Shown one piece after another: positions 1 to 4,807 of a DNA stretch of 7,127 bases (positions are counted from its first letter, which is position 1; each line of letters opens with the position of its first letter). The stretch spans positions 1-7,127 of the forward strand of contig WRKK01000229.1 in assembly GCA_009782245.1 (NCBI GenBank). The letters run 5' to 3'. The notes beneath the pieces were generated by a model. It saw nothing but the letters and a program-made list of their open reading frames with translations. It had not been told where the DNA came from and searched no databases. Origin of the DNA: Defluviitaleaceae bacterium. Its GTDB lineage: Bacteria; Bacillota; Clostridia; Lachnospirales; WQUN01. The position numbers and the translations under genes are program-made.

Positions 1-1
1 G

Positions 2-28
2 GTGACTCCTGAAGAAGAACGGAGGAAA
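2..28 (+). pseudogene. Upstream remnant of the Rpn-like gene in a shifted frame
   Basis: Of the three forward frames, only this one is open from the left edge; the other two hit TGA at 3-5 and 10-12. It reads VTPEEERRK and then, if continued, ends at TGA at 56-58. Removing one A from the AAAA run at 26-29 would join it to the next frame as ...EERRKVVSILTATYDEDVAKR, which looks like a natural helical stretch before the tail of Rpn-type proteins. I infer that this is the 5' side of the same gene, separated by a one-base frameshift. A sequencing error is equally possible, and the piece is very short. Confidence 0.4.
21..25 (+). promoter_or_regulatory. Shine-Dalgarno site for the GTG start at 33
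   Basis: GGAGG lies 7 nt before the GTG at 33-35, which is a strong ribosome binding site at good spacing. It supports independent initiation of the short C-terminal reading frame even though the sequence upstream looks like coding sequence of a longer protein. It could also be a chance feature of a Glu/Arg-rich coding stretch (GAA CGG AGG AAA). Confidence 0.5.
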
Positions 29-32
29 AGTT

Positions 33-242
33 GTGAGTATTTTAACGGCTACTTATGATGAAGATGTTGCTAAGAGAGTTTGGCAGGAAGAGGCTCGAGA
101 AGAGGGCGTAGAAGAGGGTATGCTAAAAGGACAAATCAACTTCGCTAAAAAAATGATAAAACGCAACCGCCCAATAGAAGAAATCGCTGAAGACACAGGG
201 CTTACCCATGACGAAATACTGCGGCTTATTGCAGGTTATTAG
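33..242 (+). CDS. C-terminal part of an Rpn/YhgA-like PD-(D/E)XK nuclease-family protein (fragment or internally started short form)
   Basis: The 69-residue product starts at GTG and is mostly charged helix. Residues 19-32 carry the repeated EEAREEGVEEGMLKG pattern, followed by a helical pair ending in IEEIAEDTGLTHDEILRLI (48-66). This Glu-Gly-rich stretch followed by a short helix-turn-helix-like end is typical of the C-terminus of Rpn (recombination-promoting nuclease; older name transposase_31/YhgA-like) proteins. The catalytic PD-(D/E)XK domain is not here; it would lie left of the window. The frame is closed by TGA at 3-5, so this piece is not in frame with a full-length protein as sequenced. 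Family knowledge: in some rpn genes the C-terminal part is also made from an internal start and restrains the nuclease. Here a GGAGG/GTG pair would permit such a product, but that is inference. The last 17 bp overlap the 3' end of dxr on the other strand. Confidence 0.6.
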   Translation: MSILTATYDEDVAKRVWQEEAREEGVEEGMLKGQINFAKKMIKRNRPIEEIAEDTGLTHDEILRLIAGY

Positions 243-1425
243 TTTTTGAAGAACGCCCGCCCCAAAACTCCGCCGCCCACCGCTCCGCCGCATCAATATC
301 CGCCAGCCCCGCAACTTCCTCGTACCTATACCCCGCAACAGCCCGCCGCAAATGCCCGCTAATATCATAAAAACCAATCTCGCCACGCAAAAATGCCGCC
401 ACCAAAATCTCGTTGAGGGCGTTCATCATTGCGGGGAGCGTTGTTTGCGACAACTTCGCCGCCTGTTCCGCTATTTGTAGGCACGGAAACTTCTCAAAAT
501 CGGGCGGCTCGAATGTCAACTGCATTTGCGAAAAATCCAGCGGCGTGTGCTGGCGGGGCGGACGGCTCGGCATGGTAAGTGCGTACTGTATCGGCTGCAT
601 CATGTCGGGGGCCGCCATTTGTGCCAAAATTGCCCCGTCCGCAAACTCTACCATGGAGTGAACCACGCTTTGCGGGTGGACAATAATGTCAACCTTTTCT
701 GTGGGCAAGCCGAACAAAAACTGTGCCTCAATCCGCTCCAGCCCTTTGTTCATCATTGTTGCCGAGTCCACCGTTATTTTTGCACCCATATCCCAGTTGG
801 GGTGTTTTAGCGTGTCCTGTACGGTTGCTTGGGATATTTGCTCGTGTGTCCACGTGCGAAACGGGCCGCCCGATGCGGTTAAAATTATCCTCTTTATTGA
901 AGAGTTTGGCGATTTTTGCGATTTATCCAACAAGTCCGCACCCTGCAAACATTGCCAAATAGCGGAATGTTCGCTATCGATTGGGCGAATTGTTACGCCG
1001 TTTTTGCGAGCCGCCGCCATTACCAGCGAGCCACCCGCAACAAGCGTTTCCTTGTTGGCGAGGGCAATCTGCTTTTTGGCGGAAATAGCCGCCAGCGTAG
1101 GCCGCAAGCCAATACTGCCCACCAACGCATTCACCACAATATCGCAGTCCGCCAACGTTGCCGCCTGCAACAAGCCGTCCATTCCCGCCACAATCTCAAA
1201 TTTATGAGATTTCGCCAAATCGGATAACGCCGCCTTTAGCTTGTGAGCGGCGGTTTTGTCGTACATTGCCAGCAGTTGCGGCTTTAGCCTGCGAGCCTGT
1301 TGTGCCAAAAGTTCGTGGTTGCGGTGGGCTGTCAACGCCGTTATGCGAAAATTCGGCAAATTTTCCGCAACGTCAATCGTTTGCGTACCAATCGAGCCCG
1401 TAGAGCCTAAAATGCTTATATTCAC
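226..1425 (-). CDS. dxr: 1-deoxy-D-xylulose 5-phosphate reductoisomerase
   Basis: Converts 1-deoxy-D-xylulose 5-phosphate to 2-C-methyl-D-erythritol 4-phosphate with NADPH and a divalent metal, the committed step of the MEP isoprenoid pathway in the cytosol. The 399 residues match the usual family length. Visible marks: the nucleotide-binding GSTGSIG at 7-13, ANKETLVAGG at 123-132, the metal ligands in DSEHSAIWQ (D150, E152) and in MMNKGLE (E230), TASGGPF at 183-189, HPNWDMG at 208-214, and HPQSVVHSM at 250-258. The C-terminal helical domain follows (PAMMNALNEI, 331-340). The start is GTG, and the GTGA overlaps the stop of cdsA by 4 bp. No clear Shine-Dalgarno site precedes it, so translation is probably coupled to cdsA. 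It is the last gene of the cluster. Its end overlaps the convergent Rpn-like frame by 17 bp, and no terminator is visible between them. Confidence 0.98.
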   Translation of the reverse strand: MNISILGSTGSIGTQTIDVAENLPNFRITALTAHRNHELLAQQARRLKPQLLAMYDKTAAHKLKAALSDLAKSHKFEIVAGMDGLLQAATLADCDIVVNALVGSIGLRPTLAAISAKKQIALANKETLVAGGSLVMAAARKNGVTIRPIDSEHSAIWQCLQGADLLDKSQKSPNSSIKRIILTASGGPFRTWTHEQISQATVQDTLKHPNWDMGAKITVDSATMMNKGLERIEAQFLFGLPTEKVDIIVHPQSVVHSMVEFADGAILAQMAAPDMMQPIQYALTMPSRPPRQHTPLDFSQMQLTFEPPDFEKFPCLQIAEQAAKLSQTTLPAMMNALNEILVAAFLRGEIGFYDISGHLRRAVAGYRYEEVAGLADIDAAERWAAEFWGGRSSKTNNLQ

Positions 1426-2192
1426 AGTAAAATCATCACCATATACACCATGGCGGCGGAGACCATAATCCCGTCAAAGCGGTCTAAAATGCCGCCGTGC
1501 CCTGGTAGCACCTTTCCAAAATCTTTTATACCGACCGAGCGTTTTATCGCCGATGCGAACAAATCGCCAAATTGCGAGAAAACCGCACCCGCCACGGAGA
1601 TTATCACGGCGTTAAGCACGGACAAATCAAATTCTAGGTTGACAGCGATGACGGCGTAAGCGTAGCCGATCGCCGCCGCCCCGACAACGCCAGCAATACA
1701 GCCCTCCCACGATTTACCAGGGCTTGACGTGCCCGTCATTTTATGGTTGCCCCATTTTCTTCCTATTAAATAGGCGAACGTGTCGCTGGCGGACGCACTC
1801 GTGAAAATCAGCCACACAAAATAAATGCTATCGTTTCGCACAAAGTAGATAAACGACAGCAAAAACGGCACATAGAAAAAGCCGCCAATCGTAACAAGGC
1901 ACTCTTTAACGTCAAATTTGTGGTAGAAGACGACCACGGCGAAAATATTCGCCAAAATAAAGGCGGCGAACACCACAAGCGGCATATCTAGTGCAAAAAA
2001 GTACACCGCCACAAACAAATAGCCCACAACGTGAATCGGCAAAATCTTCGCACCCGAAAAAGCCCGATAAAACTCGTTCAGCCCAATCAGCGACAAAACG
2101 AACAAAATACCGCGCAACCATATCCCGCCAACGCCCACAACCAAAATAAGCAGCGGCAACCCAACTAACATTGTCAACCCTCGTACTAACAT
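1422..2192 (-). CDS. cdsA: Phosphatidate cytidylyltransferase (CDP-diglyceride synthase)
   Basis: Integral membrane enzyme that makes CDP-diacylglycerol from phosphatidic acid and CTP, the branch point to bacterial phospholipids. From the start chosen here it is 256 residues with about eight hydrophobic segments. The family signature runs over residues 214-240: SAIKRSVGIKD, then LPGHGGILDRFD with D237, R238 and D240. The conserved cytosolic loop SDTFAYLIGRKWG (136-148) leads to TSSPGKSWEG (155-164). The reading frame is open up to an ATG at 2285, which would add 31 residues. That extension is encoded by a repeat-like palindromic stretch, has no ribosome binding site and looks nothing like a CdsA N-terminus. 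ATG at 2192 has purine-rich GAGGG and AGGAG just upstream and gives MLVRGLTMLVGLPLL, a normal membrane start. The stop overlaps the dxr start by 4 bp. Confidence 0.95.
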   Translation of the reverse strand: MLVRGLTMLVGLPLLILVVGVGGIWLRGILFVLSLIGLNEFYRAFSGAKILPIHVVGYLFVAVYFFALDMPLVVFAAFILANIFAVVVFYHKFDVKECLVTIGGFFYVPFLLSFIYFVRNDSIYFVWLIFTSASASDTFAYLIGRKWGNHKMTGTSSPGKSWEGCIAGVVGAAAIGYAYAVIAVNLEFDLSVLNAVIISVAGAVFSQFGDLFASAIKRSVGIKDFGKVLPGHGGILDRFDGIMVSAAMVYMVMILL

Positions 2193-2195
2193 CTT

Positions 2196-2210
2196 CCCTC
2201 TTCTTCTCCT
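2196..2210 (-). promoter_or_regulatory. Ribosome binding region deciding the cdsA start
   Basis: Read on the minus strand, AGGAGAAGAAGAGGG precedes the ATG at 2192. AGGAG (2206-2210) lies 13 nt away and GAGGG (2196-2200) lies 3 nt away, so neither spacing is ideal alone. The purine-rich block is absent before the upstream ATG at 2285, which favours the shorter CdsA. Confidence 0.6.
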
Positions 2211-2232
2211 AAAGCTAAAGTCAAAATCAAAA

Positions 2233-2279
2233 CCGTGGGCGCTGCCCACACCCGCAAGGGGATTCTCCCCTTGACCCCG
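2233..2279. repeat. Double-hairpin palindromic element (repeat-like) just upstream of cdsA
   Basis: Two perfect inverted repeats lie side by side. GTGGGC/GCCCAC has a 3-nt loop (2235-2249), and CAAGGGG/CCCCTTG has a 5-nt loop (2255-2273), followed by ACCCCG. The block is much more G+C-rich than the surrounding A-rich sequence and lies in the 5' leader of cdsA. It resembles short palindromic elements scattered in many clostridial genomes. Only one copy is in this window, so calling it a dispersed repeat is inference. There is no run of T after either hairpin in the operon direction, so it is not an obvious terminator, though it may stabilise mRNA ends. Confidence 0.55.
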
Positions 2280-2330
2280 TAACATTTTTTGCTGATTTTT
2301 TGACTATCTTATGCTGACTCGTAATTTGTG

Positions 2331-2404
2331 GGCGTAGGGGCGGATATTATCCGCCCGCCTGTCGAGTGGGCAGTTGTTTCTTTGCGGATATGTCCGCCCC
2401 TACG
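2331..2404. repeat. Palindromic interspersed-repeat-like element with terminal inverted repeats
   Basis: CGTAGGGGCGGA at 2333-2344 is repeated in perfect inverse as TCCGCCCCTACG at 2393-2404. Each arm is itself a small palindrome: GGGCGGAT-ATT-ATCCGCCC at 2338-2356 and GCGGA-TATG-TCCGC at 2384-2397. The two arms align over about 24 bp with few differences. About 40 bp of unrelated sequence lies between them. This is the build of a MITE/REP-type element and can fold as a long stem or as two hairpins. It carries no gene. It sits in the only large gap of the operon, between uppS and cdsA. The other copies expected for a repeat family cannot be seen here. Confidence 0.65.
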
Positions 2405-2443
2405 AAACGCCAAAAACTTGAGCAATCATATTGACTTAGGATT

Positions 2444-3217
2444 TCACTTTCTTTTGCCGAACCGCCTGTCGATGGTGCTGTACCAGTCTATGGCGGCTTG
2501 GAGTTTTTTTGCGTTAAAATCTGGCCAAAGTGTGTCGGTGGTGTAAATTTCGGAGTACGCCGATTGCCACAGCATGAAGTTGCTTAGCCGCATTTCGCCG
2601 CCCGTGCGTATTAGCAGCTCGGGGTCGGGGATATTGGCGGTGTCTAGGCATTGTGCGAAGTCGGTTTCGGTTATTTCGTCTATTTTGGTGGCAAGTTGGG
2701 CGATTTTACGGGCGGCGCGCACAATTTCGTCTCTGCCGCCGTAATTTAGTGCAATGTGGACGTTTATCCCCTGTTTTTCGGCGGTAATATCGGTCATTTG
2801 CTGTATTAAATCCTGTAAATCCTGGTCAAATTTGCCCACATCGCCCAAAGCCGCCATTTTCATGGTGTTTTTTTTTGCGTCCTCTATATTTTTTTTGATA
2901 AACTCGCGCAAAAGGTTCATAAGGGCGGTAACTTCGGCGGTTGGGCGGCTCCAGTTTTCCGTGCTAAATGCGTAAACGGTCAAGTGCCGTATCCCCATTT
3001 TTTCGGCGGCGGGAGCAAGTTTTCGCAAGACTTCCGCACCAGCACGGTGTCCCAAGCTGACGGGCAAGCCCCGCTTTTTTGCCCAACGCCCGTTGCCATC
3101 CATGATAATTGCCACGTGTTGCGGGATTTTTTCGGCGTTTCCAAAATCTTCAGTATTTTCGGCGTTTTTCGGCGATTTTGGATTTTTCGGATTTTTCGGA
3201 CTTTGAAAGATTGTCAT
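2444..3217 (-). CDS. uppS: Undecaprenyl diphosphate synthase (cis-prenyltransferase, UPP synthase)
   Basis: Condenses farnesyl diphosphate with isopentenyl diphosphates in cis to give C55 undecaprenyl diphosphate, the lipid carrier for peptidoglycan and other wall polymers. The core from residue 31 shows all family blocks: HVAIIMDGNGRWA (34-46, catalytic Asp40), GHRAGAE (56-62), YAFSTENW (82-89), LNYGGRDE (157-164), LLIRTGGEMRLSNFMLWQ (201-218) and LWPDF (230-234). Residues 1-30 are an extra polar tail rich in Pro-Lys-Asn repeats, which the usual family members of about 240-250 residues lack. No other start is possible ahead of the catalytic block without losing conserved sequence. ATG at 3217 overlaps the frr stop (ATGA), so this start is favoured. 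A weak AAGGA lies about 12 nt upstream. Confidence 0.97.
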   Translation of the reverse strand: MTIFQSPKNPKNPKSPKNAENTEDFGNAEKIPQHVAIIMDGNGRWAKKRGLPVSLGHRAGAEVLRKLAPAAEKMGIRHLTVYAFSTENWSRPTAEVTALMNLLREFIKKNIEDAKKNTMKMAALGDVGKFDQDLQDLIQQMTDITAEKQGINVHIALNYGGRDEIVRAARKIAQLATKIDEITETDFAQCLDTANIPDPELLIRTGGEMRLSNFMLWQSAYSEIYTTDTLWPDFNAKKLQAAIDWYSTIDRRFGKRK

Positions 3218-3768
3218 ACCGTCATAATTTCCTTGTTTTTGGCATCTATGCGTTTGTCAAGTTCTGCGATATATTTGTCGGTTAGCTTTTGTATCTCGGT
3301 TTCAAGGTCTTTCAGTTCGTCTTCGGTCAGTTCCTTGGCTTTTTGCTGTTTTTTGAACAGTTCTATCGCCTCACGGCGGATATTCCGCATTGCAACCTTG
3401 GATTCTTCGCCCTTTTTCTTAACGTCTTTCGCTAAAACTTTGCGGCGTTCTTCGGTCAGTTCTGGGAACGCCAGGCGAATAACTTTGCCGTCGTTGCCTG
3501 GGTTTATGCCCAAATCGGAGGCAAGAATGGCTTTTTCAATGGCTTTGATGGTGGAGGCATCGTAAGGTTGAATTTGCAGCAGCCGCGCCTCGGGGACGGT
3601 AACGTTGCCCACCTGATTTATGGGCGTTGGCGTACCGTAATAGTCCACCGTGATTTTGTCCAAAACACGGGGGTTTGCTCTACCTGCGCGGATTGTGTCC
3701 AGTTCCTTTTCCAGCACCTCGGTAGATTTCTTCATTTTTTCCTCGAAAGGTTTAGTTTGAGTTGACAT
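3214..3768 (-). CDS. frr: Ribosome recycling factor
   Basis: Splits post-termination ribosomes together with EF-G, freeing subunits for a new round of translation. The 184-residue length is standard. Domain I (three-helix bundle) is formed by residues 1-29 and 105-184, and domain II (beta, about 31-104) is inserted between them. Recognisable blocks are IRAGRANP (26-33), VDYYGTPTPINQ (41-52), LTEERRK (104-110) and MRNIRRE (127-133), including the conserved Arg132. The start has an excellent AGGAGGAG (3773-3780) 4 nt upstream. That site lies inside the end of pyrH, with which the gene overlaps by 17 bp. The stop overlaps the uppS start by 4 bp. Confidence 0.98.
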   Translation of the reverse strand: MSTQTKPFEEKMKKSTEVLEKELDTIRAGRANPRVLDKITVDYYGTPTPINQVGNVTVPEARLLQIQPYDASTIKAIEKAILASDLGINPGNDGKVIRLAFPELTEERRKVLAKDVKKKGEESKVAMRNIRREAIELFKKQQKAKELTEDELKDLETEIQKLTDKYIAELDKRIDAKNKEIMTV

Positions 3769-4507
3769 AAAACTCCTCCTCTACGGTTGAATTTAGGATA
3801 GTGCCAAAGTTCAAGTTTTCGCCGTTGCAGGCTTTAACAATTCCGTTGGGTTCGTCTAGCCCAAAAACGAACGAGGGCGTGTTGGCTTCGATGAGAATAT
3901 TGAGGGCGGCGCCGTCCACAAATTGCAGTTGTTTGGCTATTGCGGTGTTGTAATTCAGGGTTTTGTACATTTTAGCGGGCGGCTCGTTTTGGGGGACTTT
4001 GTTGGGAAGTTTGTCGTATACGCCAGAAACGCCGTTTTTGGTGTAAAGTACGCAATCCACTTCAAGTTCAGCGCCACGCAGGGCGGCGACGCTATCGGTG
4101 GAAAAAAACGGGTGGCACAGCCCTGCGGCGTGGAAGACGGCTATTCCGTCCGCCATGAGGGCTAGGGCGCGGTATTTATCGTAGACATCGGTGATATTGG
4201 CGAACGGCATGGGTGTCATTACGGCGGAGCGTATACCACGCCGTTTGAAGGCCTCGGACATATAAATGGCGTTCATCACGGTTGCGAGCATACCGATTTG
4301 GTCGGCGCGCACCCTATCCATGACGTTTTGCCCAACTCTGCCGCGCCAAAAGTTGCCGCCGCCCACTACTAGCGAAATTTCCGTACCAGCCTCGAGGGCG
4401 GTTTGCAGGTCGGCGGAGATGGAGTCTATGGTTGCATCGCAGAAACCGTGATCGGATTCGCCCGCAAGTGCCTCGCCGCTTAGCTTTATTAATATTCTTT
4501 TTAGCAT
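3752..4507 (-). CDS. pyrH: UMP kinase
   Basis: Phosphorylates UMP to UDP with ATP in the amino-acid-kinase fold; in bacteria the hexamer is typically regulated by GTP and UTP. At 251 residues it is slightly longer than usual. Motifs: KLSGEAL (8-14), VVGGGNFWRGR (47-57), RADQIGMLATVMNA (67-80) with Asp69, FFSTDSVAALRGAEL (134-148) and NGVSGVYDK (158-166). The GGGNFWRG form and the VFGLDEPNGIV segment (214-224) recall clostridial/Lachnospiraceae enzymes. The loop that normally reads GTGNP or GTGHP just before FFSTD is GLCHP here (129-133), and the usual (M/V)DxTA near residue 198 is VDGAA; both are unusual. It is the first gene of the cluster and has AGGAG (4513-4517) 5 nt before the ATG. The elongation factor Ts gene often found upstream is absent; a promoter and a divergent gene lie there instead. 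Confidence 0.97.
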   Translation of the reverse strand: MLKRILIKLSGEALAGESDHGFCDATIDSISADLQTALEAGTEISLVVGGGNFWRGRVGQNVMDRVRADQIGMLATVMNAIYMSEAFKRRGIRSAVMTPMPFANITDVYDKYRALALMADGIAVFHAAGLCHPFFSTDSVAALRGAELEVDCVLYTKNGVSGVYDKLPNKVPQNEPPAKMYKTLNYNTAIAKQLQFVDGAALNILIEANTPSFVFGLDEPNGIVKACNGENLNFGTILNSTVEEEFYVNSN

Positions 4508-4551
4508 GATTACTCCTTTTGTTGTTGCAAAAATTTTATCTGATTGATTAC

Positions 4552-4580
4552 ATTATACATTATTTTCGGAAAAATGACAA
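4552..4580 (-). promoter_or_regulatory. Sigma-70/SigA-type promoter of the pyrH-frr-uppS-cdsA-dxr cluster
   Basis: On the minus strand, TTGTCA (4580-4575) and TATAAT (4557-4552) are separated by exactly 17 nt. Transcription should start near 4545, giving a leader of about 38 nt before the pyrH ATG. That is too short for a riboswitch or a classical attenuator. No comparably good promoter is seen further down the cluster, so this one probably drives all five genes. Confidence 0.8.
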
Positions 4581-4612
4581 AAATATTTTTTTATAATTTT
4601 TTATAATTTTTT
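4581..4612 (-). promoter_or_regulatory. A/T-rich UP-element-like tract upstream of the pyrH promoter
   Basis: Immediately upstream of the -35 box the sequence is entirely A/T, with a perfect 10-bp tandem repeat TTATAATTTT at 4591-4600 and 4601-4610. The 10-bp phasing puts the A-tracts on one face of the helix, as in UP elements that contact the RNA polymerase alpha subunit. The role is inferred from composition and position. Confidence 0.45.
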
Positions 4613-4643
4613 TTGGAGATTACAGGTTACAACAAAATAAAAA

Positions 4644-4660
4644 CCGCAAAGCCCCGCAAA
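4644..4660. repeat. Short direct repeat CCGCAAA with 10-bp period
   Basis: CCGCAAA occurs at 4644-4650 and 4654-4660, one helical turn apart, in the roughly 140 bp between the two divergent -35 boxes. It is followed by TTCGGCG. It could be a paired operator half-site, but seven bases is short enough for chance. Nothing else is recognisable in 4613-4683. Confidence 0.25.
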
Positions 4661-4683
4661 TTCGGCGTTCCGCTAGAATTGTG

Positions 4684-4723
4684 TACAAAATATTATTTTT
4701 TTGTTACAAATTATTTTTTTGTA
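4684..4723. repeat. Imperfect tandem repeat of an A/T-rich unit of about 20 bp next to the -35 box
   Basis: TACAAAATATTATTTTTTTG (4684-4703, then T) is followed by the similar TACAAATTATTTTTTTGTA (4705-4723). The second copy ends directly at the TTGACA of the promoter for the secreted protein. The position fits a UP element or a tandem operator. The two copies differ by a 2-bp indel in the A/T run. Confidence 0.5.
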
Positions 4724-4752
4724 TTGACAAGCGTGAAAATATTGGTTATACT
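4724..4752 (+). promoter_or_regulatory. Sigma-70/SigA-type promoter of the secreted repeat protein
   Basis: A consensus TTGACA (4724-4729) is followed after 17 nt by TATACT (4747-4752), which matches five of six consensus bases. The expected start is near 4759, giving a leader of about 48 nt. With the A/T tract directly upstream this should be a strong promoter, suggesting that the downstream protein is abundant. Confidence 0.85.
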
Positions 4753-4807
4753 GAATTTGTAGTTATAATTTTAACAATTTTAGCAACAACCACGAAAGGA
4801 GAAAACT

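Noticed and set aside
21..35. Programmed +1 frameshifting joining the two frames of the Rpn-like gene
   Set aside because: No stop or rare-codon slip site is seen at the junction; a simple one-base insertion in an A run, or an independent start, explains it better.
123..386. Open minus-strand frame of 87 codons crossing the Rpn tail and the end of dxr
   Set aside because: It overlaps two better-supported frames, has no ribosome binding site or family resemblance, and its Arg/Gly-rich product looks like an out-of-frame reading of dxr.
686..1207. 173-codon plus-strand frame antisense to dxr
   Set aside because: It lies wholly inside dxr, whose motifs are clear; the product is Cys/Ser-rich with no domain, as expected for the antisense of a conserved gene.
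2193..2285. Use of ATG 2285 as the start of cdsA
   Set aside because: The extra residues are encoded by a palindromic block, no Shine-Dalgarno site precedes that ATG, and the family N-terminus begins naturally at ATG 2192.
2233..2404. CRISPR-like repeats or an insertion sequence in the uppS-cdsA gap
   Set aside because: There are no regularly spaced identical repeats and no transposase frame; only two dissimilar palindromic blocks are present.
2286..2443. A separate internal promoter for cdsA-dxr in the uppS-cdsA gap
   Set aside because: On the minus strand I found only a weak TAAGAT-like box with no acceptable -35 partner at 16-18 nt; read-through from the pyrH promoter is simpler.
2984..3565. 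193-codon plus-strand frame antisense to uppS and frr
   Set aside because: It spans two well-defined genes on the other strand, and its Ser/Phe-rich composition reflects the complement of Lys/Glu-rich frr.
4508..4545. Riboswitch or pyrimidine-sensing attenuator ahead of pyrH
   Set aside because: The predicted leader is only about 38 nt and shows no stable stem or terminator.
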